This document shows, piece after piece, positions 1 to 8,791 of a DNA stretch of 64,000 nt (positions are counted from its first letter, which is position 1; each line of letters starts with the position of its first letter). Location of the stretch: positions 1 through 64,000 of the forward strand of contig JAERSO010000143.1 in assembly GCA_016845585.1 (NCBI GenBank), read 5' to 3'. The notes beneath the pieces were generated by a model. The model was not told the origin of the DNA and searched no databases. It saw only the letters and a list, made by a program, of their open reading frames with translations. The translations under genes and the position numbers were made by a program. This DNA comes from Acidimicrobiaceae bacterium. GTDB taxonomy: Bacteria; Actinomycetota; Acidimicrobiia; Acidimicrobiales; Aldehydirespiratoraceae.

Positions 1-1
1 C

Positions 2-337
2 GATGCCTGTTTGACGCAGGTCGTCCCGATCATCCAGCAGTCGGTGGTCGACTACGCGGCTTCGCCGGGTCACGCCAACGACATCATCGTCGATGCGGTC
101 GAGCAGTACGCCGACTTCTGGGTCTATGACCTGGCACTGGCTGACTTCTCGATCAACACCCAGGTCGAGTTGGGCTTGGTCAGCAATGGTTCTGACGGCA
201 CCGTGGGCAACATGGATGAGGCTCGTATCCAGAGCATCATCGACCAGTTGGCTCAGGCCGGAATGGACTTCCCGGCTGATGTAACTCCGGCCGACATCTA
301 CACCAACGAGTACATCGACGACTCGATCGGCTTCTGA
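2..337 (+). CDS. ABC transporter substrate-binding protein (NMT1/THI5-like), C-terminal part, truncated at window edge
   Basis: Frame open from the window start; sequence (QQSVVDYAASPGHANDIIVDAVEQYADFWVYDLALADFSINTQ...) looks like the C-terminus of a periplasmic substrate-binding protein; stop at 335-337. Confidence 0.5.
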   Translation, partial: DACLTQVVPIIQQSVVDYAASPGHANDIIVDAVEQYADFWVYDLALADFSINTQVELGLVSNGSDGTVGNMDEARIQSIIDQLAQAGMDFPADVTPADIYTNEYIDDSIGF

Positions 338-419
338 GCCGAACAAGTCTGATGACGTGATTGTGCGAGGGTCGGCGCCCAGTGCGCCGGCCCTCCGCCG
401 TTTTTGAGGAGGCAATGCC

Positions 420-1667
420 GTGGCAGTTGTGAACGACGATGGGCGGGCGTACGGACGGCCCGCGGGCACCTGGGACCCGGACCTGGTGCAGGTCGGAGCG
501 GGAACCCCGTCCGGGGAGCTGTTGCGCCGGTATTGGCATCCGATCGCGCGTTCCGAGGAGGCAACGAGCCTGCCCCGCGAGGTCCGCCTGCTCGGCGAAG
601 ACCTCATCCTCTACCGGGACCTGTCGGGGACGGCCGGCCTGCTGGAACCCAGATGCTGTCACCGCGGCACCACCTTGTACTACGGCGGCGTCGAAGACGA
701 GGGAATCCGGTGTCCGTACCATGGCTGGTTGTTCGGCGCCGACGGTACGTGTCTCGACCAGCCGTGTGAGCCCGACCGCGGGCGCAACAAGGAGCGGTAT
801 CGCCAACCGTGGTACCCGGTCGTGGAGTACAACGGTCTGATCTTCACGTACATGGGCCCCGCAGAGAAGCAACCCGTGTTCCCGCGCTACGACATCTTCG
901 AGGACTTGGACGAAGAGACCGAGGAGATCGTGATCATCGATCACTTCGCCTTCGGTGGCCCGAGCGAGGCACCATGCAACTGGTTTCAAACGCACGAGAA
1001 TGCGATGGACCCGTACCACGTGTTCATCCTGCACACGACCCACAGCGGCGTTCAGTTCAACGCCAACCTCGAGATCTGGCCGTCCATTGACTGGCAGGTC
1101 CATCCCTGGGGTGTCACCTCGTCGCAGGATCGGAAGCTGGAGGACGGCACGACCCTGCACCGAATCACCGAGGTGCGAATGCCCACCGTGCGGGTGATCG
1201 CCACACCGACGCTCTCCGTTCTCGGCAAGACCAACAACATGTCGTGGACGCAGCCGATCGACGATACGCACACTCGGGTGTTCGCCATGGTTCGCAAACC
1301 GCTCGAGCGGGAACCTCAGGGCCTGCCGGTGTACGACGGCGACAAAACATGGTTCGAACTGACCGAGGAGGGCCATCAGCGATTCCCCGGGGACTATGAA
1401 GCCCAGGTGGGACAAGGGGAGATCACCCGCCACTCCGTGGAGAGGTTGTCGTCCACCGATCGTGGTGTGTCGATGGTGCGACGCCAATTCAAAGAGCAGG
1501 TGCAGATCGTGGCTGATGGGGGTGACCCCGTTGGCGTCGAGTTCGATGAAGGCAGCGCCCTCGTCAGCGTCGTCGCCGGCAACTACATCGTCGGCTCGGA
1601 TACAGATGTCGGGGATCTCCCCATGGGGGCAACGCTCGCGTCCGAGGGATCCGACGCCGATGGCTGA
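420..1667 (+). CDS. Rieske [2Fe-2S] aromatic ring-hydroxylating oxygenase, alpha subunit (phthalate dioxygenase-like)
   Basis: Rieske motif CCHRGTTLYYGGVEDEGIRCPYHGW; catalytic-domain motif NWFQTHENAMDPYHVFILH; GTG start. Confidence 0.9.
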   Translation: MAVVNDDGRAYGRPAGTWDPDLVQVGAGTPSGELLRRYWHPIARSEEATSLPREVRLLGEDLILYRDLSGTAGLLEPRCCHRGTTLYYGGVEDEGIRCPYHGWLFGADGTCLDQPCEPDRGRNKERYRQPWYPVVEYNGLIFTYMGPAEKQPVFPRYDIFEDLDEETEEIVIIDHFAFGGPSEAPCNWFQTHENAMDPYHVFILHTTHSGVQFNANLEIWPSIDWQVHPWGVTSSQDRKLEDGTTLHRITEVRMPTVRVIATPTLSVLGKTNNMSWTQPIDDTHTRVFAMVRKPLEREPQGLPVYDGDKTWFELTEEGHQRFPGDYEAQVGQGEITRHSVERLSSTDRGVSMVRRQFKEQVQIVADGGDPVGVEFDEGSALVSVVAGNYIVGSDTDVGDLPMGATLASEGSDADG

Positions 1668-1926
1668 GTTCAGGGTGGTCTTCACCGCCGCCGATGGGCA
1701 GATCGAAGTCTTCGCCGCCACCGATGACAGTGCGGCCGCGGGGGTCAGCGGTGTCGCGTTCGCCTAGGAGGTGGCTGATGCCGATGCCGAACACGCTCGA
1801 CTCGTGGCGAACGGCGGTAGCGCACAGGGCGAGCCGACGATGAAACCGTGGGGGCACAAGAGCTTTGTCGTCGATGGTCCAGACGGGTGGACGATCACCC
1901 TGTTCGAGGTCGTTGTTCCCCAGTAG
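1660..1926 (+). pseudogene. VOC/glyoxalase family remnant with internal deletion and in-frame TAG
   Basis: ATG at 1660 overlaps the Rieske stop; reads MAEFRVVFTAADGQIEVFAATDDSAAAGVSGVAFA*EVADADAEHARLVANGGSAQGEPTMKPWGHKSFVVDGPDGWTITLFEVVVPQ*; the frame continues with VOC-like sequence after TAG at 1765-1767. Confidence 0.75.
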
Positions 1927-1933
1927 GCAGGCC

Positions 1934-2308
1934 TCAGACCGCGAGACGCACCGTTCGGCAACGATCGAACTCGGTGGCCTCGACGAGCGCCACTTCGATC
2001 AGTTGTGGCACTCGACGGTTGACCTCGTCCCAGAGACGACGAGCGATCTCCTCGACGGTTGGCTCCCGGTCCCAGATCAAGGGTTGGTACCCCTTCCACT
2101 CGCCGGCATCTTCGTGGGTGAGGTAGTGGCTGTGCCATGGTTCGACGACTTCGAGCAGGATTCGTTCGAGGTCATCGGCGGGGAAGATCTTGTCGCAGTC
2201 GGCGGGACCTTGCAGGGTTGCTTCGACGGACCACGCGTGCGTGTGGATGAGGCCGTCGACGCGATGCCCCCACCGCGCGTGGATCGCCGCGGTGATCGTC
2301 AATTTCAT
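1934..2308 (-). CDS. 6-carboxytetrahydropterin synthase / PTPS (QueD-like) family protein
   Basis: PTPS-like protein with HARWGH, HTHAW and LVEATEFDR motifs, 124 aa. Confidence 0.75.
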   Translation of the reverse strand: MKLTITAAIHARWGHRVDGLIHTHAWSVEATLQGPADCDKIFPADDLERILLEVVEPWHSHYLTHEDAGEWKGYQPLIWDREPTVEEIARRLWDEVNRRVPQLIEVALVEATEFDRCRTVRLAV

Positions 2309-3567
2309 GATCGGGTCCCTCCCGGACGAATGATCTCTGACTGCTGGTTGGCTGAGGCCACCAGGACCCCGCGCCGGAAAACCCGTCGAGACATGGGCGC
2401 GTCAGCGATGGCTCCCCGGATGGACGGTGCGTCGATGGCCACCAGGTCGGCGGGGTCGCCGGGCCTGATGTGGACCTCCGGAAGCCCGATGGCGCGGCGG
2501 ACGTTGTTGCTCACCATGTCGTATGCCGTGTCGGGCAGTTGATGCCCGGCCATCACCATCAGGGCAGCGGTTTCGAGGGGGTCAGAACGGCCGACGAGGT
2601 TGAACGGATCCTGCACATTGTCGGCACCAGCGGCCACCAACGCCCCGGATTCCTGCAGGGCGGTGACCGCGGTGAGTCCCCGAGGCGTGGCGACCGGGTG
2701 GTCGCGTCCTTGAAGGAACAGATTGGTCTGCGGAAGGGGGAACACGGCAATCCCGGCCTCGGCCACCAGGGCTGCGACCTCGAGTTGGACTGACCGGGGT
2801 TGCATGCCGAGCGTCACACAATGGCCGGCGGCCACGGGGCCGGAGAACCCGGCGTCGATCACCTGGCGTGCGTACTCCCGGAGCGTCAGAACCGATGGGT
2901 CGAGCATCTCGTCGACGTGGAGATCGACGCCGATACCGGCGTCGGCGGCCACGGCGAGCGCATGACGAATGAGTCCTGGTCCGTCGGGGTCGAGATGCGG
3001 GCACCCCCCGACGAGGTCGACGCCCTCCTCGACAGCTGCATCAAGCGCGGCCCGGTTGTTCGCCGCATCCGGCCCGGTCATCGGGCTGCTGGTGAGCGCC
3101 ACCGTCTGCACGTCGAGGAGACCCGTGAACCGCTCGGCGGCCTCCTTGAGGGCTCGCAGACTGGTTGTTCCGTTGGAGCTGAGCACATTGACGTGGCTCC
3201 GCACCGCGGTCACTCCGTGGACCAGCAGGAGCTCCATGGCCTGCGCCGCCCGTTCAACCGTGCTCTCATAGGTGAAGACGCCGGCCGCGGCGGCGGCGAT
3301 CCACGCGTCGATGGCGCCGCGAAGATCGCCGCTCGGATTGGGGACTGCTTCGGCCGTGAGTGCCTTGTCGAGATGGGCGTGGGGCTCGGCCATGGCCGGG
3401 AGAAGCAGCCAGCCCCCGAGGTCCTCCACCGCCACATCGTCGGCCGGCGCGACCTCCATTGTGTTGGACACGTCGCTGGGGTCGACGCTGTTGATCAGGC
3501 CGTCGACGACGCGAACGTCCACGATGCGGCCGTCGGTCAAGCGAGCGTTGCGCAGAACGCGGATCAT
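2305..3567 (-). CDS. Amidohydrolase family protein, cytosine deaminase (CodA)-like
   Basis: EPHAHLDK metal-binding motif, DLHVDE, GHCVTLG, GADNVQDPFN; paralogous to the adjacent ORF. Confidence 0.85.
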   Translation of the reverse strand: MIRVLRNARLTDGRIVDVRVVDGLINSVDPSDVSNTMEVAPADDVAVEDLGGWLLLPAMAEPHAHLDKALTAEAVPNPSGDLRGAIDAWIAAAAAGVFTYESTVERAAQAMELLLVHGVTAVRSHVNVLSSNGTTSLRALKEAAERFTGLLDVQTVALTSSPMTGPDAANNRAALDAAVEEGVDLVGGCPHLDPDGPGLIRHALAVAADAGIGVDLHVDEMLDPSVLTLREYARQVIDAGFSGPVAAGHCVTLGMQPRSVQLEVAALVAEAGIAVFPLPQTNLFLQGRDHPVATPRGLTAVTALQESGALVAAGADNVQDPFNLVGRSDPLETAALMVMAGHQLPDTAYDMVSNNVRRAIGLPEVHIRPGDPADLVAIDAPSIRGAIADAPMSRRVFRRGVLVASANQQSEIIRPGGTRS

Positions 3568-4796
3568 TCGGATTCCCTTCGATGAATCTGTGTCTGTTGG
3601 TCGGCCGTAGCCACCAGATGACCGGCGCGGTAGACGCGCCGTGAACTCGGGGCGTCGGCGATTGCGGCCCTCACCGAGGGAGCATCGATGGCGATGAAAT
3701 CCGCGGGATCACCGGGCGAGAACCCAACCGGCGCAAGTCCCATCGCCCGCCGCCCGTTGTTGCTGACCATTGCATAGGCCTGCTCGGGCGAGACATGGCC
3801 GGCCATCACCAGCAGCGCGGCGGTCTCCAACGGGTCGGAACGTCCGACGAGGTTGTAGGGGTCCTGGACGTTGTCGGCTCCGGCTGCGACGAGCACGCCG
3901 GCATCGAGGAGCGCGTGCAGCGCGGTGAGTCCTCGCGGGGCCGCGGCCTCGTCGTCTCTGCCCTGGAGGTAGAGATTGGTCTGTGGCTGGGGCAGAACCG
4001 CGACTCCAGCTGCGGCGATCCGGGCGGCAATCTCTCTCTGCTCTTCAACCTCTTGCACGCCGAGGCTGACGCAATGGCTGGCAGCCACGAGACCATCGAA
4101 CCCGAGGGACTCGACACTCTCGACCATGTCGAGCACGGTGAGGACCGACGGGTCGAGCGTCTCGTCCGTGTGCAGGTCGATTGGCAAGCCGGCATCGGAC
4201 GCCACCTCGAACGCATAGCGGACGGACTCCGCGGCTCGGTCACCGAGATGCGGACACCCGCCGATGACATCCGCCCCGGCATCGATGGCAGCAGCAAGGG
4301 CGGCGCGGTTGGGTTCGGACCCGGGACCGGTCATCGGGCTGCTGGTGAGCGCGACGATCTGCATGTCGATCATCCCGGCGAAAGATTGCCGGACCTTCCG
4401 AAGCGCGTGCACGTTGTCCGCGCCGGCTTCGGGGGTGGTGTTGACATGGGTGCGCAGAGCCGTCACCCCTGAGGTGAGGAGGCGTTCGATGGCCGCGGTG
4501 GCCCGTTGGGTCACATCCGAGCTCGTGAACATCCCGGCTTCTGCAGCATCTCGCCAGGCGTTGACGGCTCCCTCGAGATCGCCGGTCGGATTCCGGACGG
4601 CCTCGGCGGTGAGGGCCTTGTCCAAGTGAGCGTGGGGCTCGGTCATCGGGGGCAGCAGCAGCCATCCGTGGAGATGGGAGTCAAAGGATGCCGTGGGATC
4701 ATGATCCACGACAGCCTCGATCTCCCCACCTGTCACCACGAGGTCGACCATGCGCCCAGAGCTGAGCCTGCCGCCGCGAATCCATTCGCGCATCAC
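3564..4796 (-). CDS. Amidohydrolase family protein, cytosine deaminase (CodA)-like (tandem paralog)
   Basis: EPHAHLDKALTAEAV, DLHTDETLDPSVLT, SHCVSLG, GADNVQDPYNLVGRSDPLETAAL shared with neighbour; 4-nt overlaps with both flanking genes. Confidence 0.85.
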   Translation of the reverse strand: MMREWIRGGRLSSGRMVDLVVTGGEIEAVVDHDPTASFDSHLHGWLLLPPMTEPHAHLDKALTAEAVRNPTGDLEGAVNAWRDAAEAGMFTSSDVTQRATAAIERLLTSGVTALRTHVNTTPEAGADNVHALRKVRQSFAGMIDMQIVALTSSPMTGPGSEPNRAALAAAIDAGADVIGGCPHLGDRAAESVRYAFEVASDAGLPIDLHTDETLDPSVLTVLDMVESVESLGFDGLVAASHCVSLGVQEVEEQREIAARIAAAGVAVLPQPQTNLYLQGRDDEAAAPRGLTALHALLDAGVLVAAGADNVQDPYNLVGRSDPLETAALLVMAGHVSPEQAYAMVSNNGRRAMGLAPVGFSPGDPADFIAIDAPSVRAAIADAPSSRRVYRAGHLVATADQQTQIHRRESE

Positions 4797-5740
4797 GTCA
4801 CCACTCGGCGAGTCGGCCCATCGGCCGGGTCGATGTACGGCTCGACGGCGCCATCGATGCGCGATGCGAGGAAGTCAGCGGCGGTGATGGGGGCATACCG
4901 CGCCGGCTGGCCCTTCTCGAGACAGGAATCGAAGCATTCGATCGATGTCAGCGGGTCGGGGTTGATGAAGAACGGGATCGAGACCCGATCACCGTGAGCG
5001 GGGCCGACGACACGATGGGGCGTTGACCGATATCGGTCATTCGTCCACCGCGCGACCATGTCGCCGAGGTTGAGCACGAGGCTGTCGCTCGGCGCCGCGA
5101 CGGGAGTCCAGTCCAGTCCGATCGGTTTGACCTCGAGGCCGGGGACACCGTCGGTGGCGAGGAGCGTGATCAGGCCATAGTCGGTGTGGGGGGTGTTCGG
5201 CACCGGGAGACTGCCGTCAGCGCCAGGAGTGACCGGTGGGTAGTGCAAGAGTCGGAGCCGGCACTGTGGATCGGTCATCCGGTTCGCGAAGTAGTCGGGG
5301 TCCGCGTCGAGGCCGATCGCGAGCGTCCGGAGGAGGCCGGCGGCCACGGCGATCGCCGCGGCCTGATACGTGCGAACTGCCGCTTCGAATCCATCCACCA
5401 CGGGGAGTTCGACTTCGTCGCCGAGGCCGATGTCGAGATACTCCGTTTTGTCGCTGGCCCGGCTCTGGTCGATCGCCATGCTTCGATGCGGGATGTATCC
5501 GTATCGGCCGTTTCGAGGGGTCCGTTCTCGCGACTCCGGGGGCAGCGCGAAGAACGCACGGGTCACCTGAAACAATGAGTCGAGCTCCGCGTCGAGGCCG
5601 TGGCCGGTCACGATGAAGAAGCCGGTGTCGAGGCACGCGTCGTGGATCGCTGCTGCCGCCTTCGCTCCCGCCGGGGAATGCGGGTCACGCAGCAGTGCCG
5701 AGATGTCAATCGTCGGTGGCATTGTGTTCGAGCGGCTCAT
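4793..5740 (-). CDS. 2-oxoglutarate/Fe(II)-dependent oxygenase, isopenicillin N synthase family
   Basis: FFIVTGHGL, HTDYGLITLLATD, STPHRVV motifs; likely start is the internal Met (MSRSNTMPPTIDISALL). Confidence 0.85.
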   Translation of the reverse strand: MSRSNTMPPTIDISALLRDPHSPAGAKAAAAIHDACLDTGFFIVTGHGLDAELDSLFQVTRAFFALPPESRERTPRNGRYGYIPHRSMAIDQSRASDKTEYLDIGLGDEVELPVVDGFEAAVRTYQAAAIAVAAGLLRTLAIGLDADPDYFANRMTDPQCRLRLLHYPPVTPGADGSLPVPNTPHTDYGLITLLATDGVPGLEVKPIGLDWTPVAAPSDSLVLNLGDMVARWTNDRYRSTPHRVVGPAHGDRVSIPFFINPDPLTSIECFDSCLEKGQPARYAPITAADFLASRIDGAVEPYIDPADGPTRRVVT

Positions 5741-5922
5741 GACTACTCCGGACAAGGACTGACGAACCCGTCGGAGACGGTGCCCGGGCTCGTAGTGGAG
5801 ACAGCCTCGAGCCATTCGCCCGACGGTCACTCACCGTGCCATTCGCCCACCGTAGCAGTCGCCTACACCGCGATCGAAGCTGCGTTCTAGACTTTCGAGA
5901 CACCGCTCGGGGGACCTGATCA

Positions 5923-7266
5923 ATGACCGACATACGCGATCTACGCAGCTACATCGCCGCACTCGATGCGGCGGGCCAGTTGGCTCGAGTCGAGCGAACG
6001 GTGTCGCTCGAGCACGAACTGGCCGATGTGGCGGCGTCCTTGGCACGTAACGACGTCGGGGCCGGGTACTTCAGTGATGTGACGGGTAGCCCCTGGCCGA
6101 TCTTCTGTGGCAGCGTCACGTCGCACCGGCGAGCTGCGGTGGCGCTGGGCTGTGAGACCGACGAGATCATCGACGTGATGGAGCGTGTTCTCGACCCCGC
6201 CAACGGCATCGCTCCCACACGCGTGGAACGCGCCGCGTGGCACGACAACCATGTGGAGGGTGACCAGATCGACACCGCGATGTTGCCGATTCCGACGCAC
6301 AGCCGAGGTGACGGCGGTGCCTTCATCACCGGCGCGCTCACCGTCGCCAAGGATCCGATCTCGGGGCGAGGCAATCTCGGCTACAACCGGATGCTGCGAC
6401 TCGCTCCCGATCGGTTCGGCTTCAACGTGAACGAGTGGCGTGATGTCGGAACGTTCTGGAAGTCACGCGATGAACCCGATGCTCCGTTCCCGGTCGCTCT
6501 CGCGATCGGACTCGACCCGGCGCTGATGATCGCGGGCGGGGTCAAGACCCCGGTTGACGAGCTCTTCATCGCCGGAGCGATTCGCGGTCGCGGCATCGAG
6601 GTGTGTCGGGGTCGGACGATCGACGTCGACATCCCGGCGGCGGCGGAGATCGTGGTCGAGGGTCTTCTTCATCCCGCGGATCGAGCCTTGGAGGGCCCGC
6701 TCGCAGAGTTCCACGGGTATCACGGCGAGGAGTGGAACAGCCCGACATTCGAGGTCACCTGCATCTCCTGGCGTGATGAGCCGATCTACCAGACGATCAT
6801 CCCCGGGTGGTACGAGCACATCTACATCGGCAACGTGTTGCCTCGTGAGCCCTTGCTCCGGCGATTCGTTCGACACCTGGATGCAACGGCGGACGTCCAC
6901 ATTCCGCCGTATGGCAACGGGTTCCTGGCGATCATTCAGATCGATCGCGACAACCCGGGCACACCGAAGAACCTCGCGATGGCGGCCATGGCCGCCCACA
7001 TCAACATCCGCAACGTGATCGTGATCGACCGAGACGTCGACATGTACGAACCGTCGGAGATCCAGTGGGCGTTGACCAACCGCGTGCACTGGACCGATGA
7101 CGTATTCGTCGCCCCGGGGGCACAGGGCCACGAGATGGACCCGACCGCGGACCAGCGAGGTGTCAGCACCAAGGTCGGCATCGACGCCACCTACAAGCGT
7201 GAGCGCCGCGAGTACGGAGACCGAGTCTCCTACCCGCCGGTGGATCTCTCGGCATACCTTCGCTGA
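5923..7266 (+). CDS. ubiD: UbiD family (prenylated-FMN) decarboxylase
   Basis: Full-length UbiD-type protein, 447 aa (DLRSYIAALDAAGQLARVER..., GALTVAKDP, PLAEFHGYHG); coupled to ubiX. Confidence 0.88.
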   Translation: MTDIRDLRSYIAALDAAGQLARVERTVSLEHELADVAASLARNDVGAGYFSDVTGSPWPIFCGSVTSHRRAAVALGCETDEIIDVMERVLDPANGIAPTRVERAAWHDNHVEGDQIDTAMLPIPTHSRGDGGAFITGALTVAKDPISGRGNLGYNRMLRLAPDRFGFNVNEWRDVGTFWKSRDEPDAPFPVALAIGLDPALMIAGGVKTPVDELFIAGAIRGRGIEVCRGRTIDVDIPAAAEIVVEGLLHPADRALEGPLAEFHGYHGEEWNSPTFEVTCISWRDEPIYQTIIPGWYEHIYIGNVLPREPLLRRFVRHLDATADVHIPPYGNGFLAIIQIDRDNPGTPKNLAMAAMAAHINIRNVIVIDRDVDMYEPSEIQWALTNRVHWTDDVFVAPGAQGHEMDPTADQRGVSTKVGIDATYKRERREYGDRVSYPPVDLSAYLR

Positions 7267-7829
7267 TGCGTCGGATCATCGTCGCAATCACGGGGGCCAG
7301 TGGTTCTGTCTACGGAATCCGTTCGCTGGAGCTCCTGCGCTCGATCGACGACGTCGAGACTCACCTGGTCATGTCAGGCCCGGCCAAGACCACACTGGCG
7401 ATCGAGACCGAGCGATCGGTGGCGGAGGTCGAGTCTCTGGCCGACCACGTGCACGGGATCCGCAACATCGGTGCGCCGATCAGCAGCGGCTCGTTTCGCA
7501 CTGCCGGCATGGTGGTCGCCCCGTGTTCGATCAAGTCGTTGTCGGCCATCGCCAACTCGATGTCAGGCGACCTGATCAGTCGGAGCGCAGATGTCACGCT
7601 GAAGGAGCGCCGGCCATTGGCGTTGATGGTGCGTGAGACACCCGTCCATCTGGGTCACCTGCGTCTGATGCAACAGGTCGCGGAGATCGGCGCCGTGATC
7701 TGTCCACCGGTACCGGCGTTCTACAACAAGCCTGAATCGCTCGATGACATCGTGACCCATTCGGTCGGACGCACACTCGAGCACCTGGGAGTCGAGGTGG
7801 AGGGCCTCAACCGCTGGGGAGACGGCTAG
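7266..7829 (+). CDS. ubiX: UbiX family flavin prenyltransferase
   Basis: IIVAITGASGSVYGIR N-terminus, SGSFRTAGMVVAPCSIKSLSAIANS, RPLALMVRETPVHLGHLRLM; overlaps ubiD stop by 1 nt. Confidence 0.92.
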   Translation: MRRIIVAITGASGSVYGIRSLELLRSIDDVETHLVMSGPAKTTLAIETERSVAEVESLADHVHGIRNIGAPISSGSFRTAGMVVAPCSIKSLSAIANSMSGDLISRSADVTLKERRPLALMVRETPVHLGHLRLMQQVAEIGAVICPPVPAFYNKPESLDDIVTHSVGRTLEHLGVEVEGLNRWGDG

Positions 7830-8791
7830 GGCCGGAACATCTCCGCCGAGCGTTGAATGAACGCCGCGGCGCCCTCGGTGTCGAGGACCGGAAGCTGAAA
7901 CTCGTCGATGTCGTTGTCGGCCATGAGGGCACGGAGTTCGGCAGCACATTCGGCAGTGGTGCCGGAGATGACGAACGACGACACCCAGTCGGGATCGATG
8001 TGGCGGGCTGCGGCTCGCGGGCCGCCATCGGCCAGATCTGATCTGATGTTCGCGACATGCTCCGGGGTCATGCCGATCAGCTCCTTCACCTCGGGAGGGG
8101 AATCCACCAACCGGAATGTGAGCTGCGCCCGCGCCGCGTCGTACTCCTCGTCGGTGATCGCGATCATCGTCGAGTAGGTGATCCGGAATGGTCGATCACC
8201 ACAGGCCTGGCGGAGGGATCGGGTGTGTGAACCGAGGAGATCCTTGTGGATGTAGCTCAAGTTGAACCCGTCGGCGAGCTGCCCGCCGAGCGCAGTCATT
8301 CTCGGACCGCGGCCGGCAAGGATGATGTCGATCCCCGGTCTGGCGTAGTCGAGCTTGGCCTTGCGGAACGAGAAGGCATGGCCGGCGTGATCGACACGCT
8401 CGCCGGCGAACAGTCGCCGAAGGCAGGTGACCATCTCCGACACCGCGGTCACCGGACGGATGCGTTCGATTCCCAGTGGGTCGAGCGTGAGGCCCCCACC
8501 GGCACCGATCCCCACGAACGCCCGGCCGCCGCTGAACTCATCGAGTGAGGCGATCGCGGCCGCCGTGGCGCCAGGGTGACGAACGAACGGATTGGTGATG
8601 CCCGGACCGAGCGGGATCCGCTGAGTTCGTGCCGCGATGGCGGTGAGCGTGACATAGACGTCGCGTGTGACCAGACCCTCGTCATAGACCCAACAACGGG
8701 CGGCACCGAGTTCCTCGGCCAGAACCGCCAGGTCGGCGATCTCGGCGACGGGCCCTTCGGGCATGAGGCTGACCGAGAGGGGAAGTGTCAT
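7826..8791 (-). CDS. LLM class flavin-dependent oxidoreductase
   Basis: Luciferase-like pattern (RIPLGPGITNPFVRHPGATAAAIASLDEFSGGRAFVGIGAGG); start chosen at MTLPLSVSLMPEG. Confidence 0.85.
   Translation of the reverse strand: MTLPLSVSLMPEGPVAEIADLAVLAEELGAARCWVYDEGLVTRDVYVTLTAIAARTQRIPLGPGITNPFVRHPGATAAAIASLDEFSGGRAFVGIGAGGGLTLDPLGIERIRPVTAVSEMVTCLRRLFAGERVDHAGHAFSFRKAKLDYARPGIDIILAGRGPRMTALGGQLADGFNLSYIHKDLLGSHTRSLRQACGDRPFRITYSTMIAITDEEYDAARAQLTFRLVDSPPEVKELIGMTPEHVANIRSDLADGGPRAAARHIDPDWVSSFVISGTTAECAAELRALMADNDIDEFQLPVLDTEGAAAFIQRSAEMFRP

Noticed and set aside
1765-1767. In-frame TAG in the VOC remnant as pyrrolysine
   Set aside because: The same ORF also lacks an internal segment, and no Pyl machinery is visible; gene decay is simpler.
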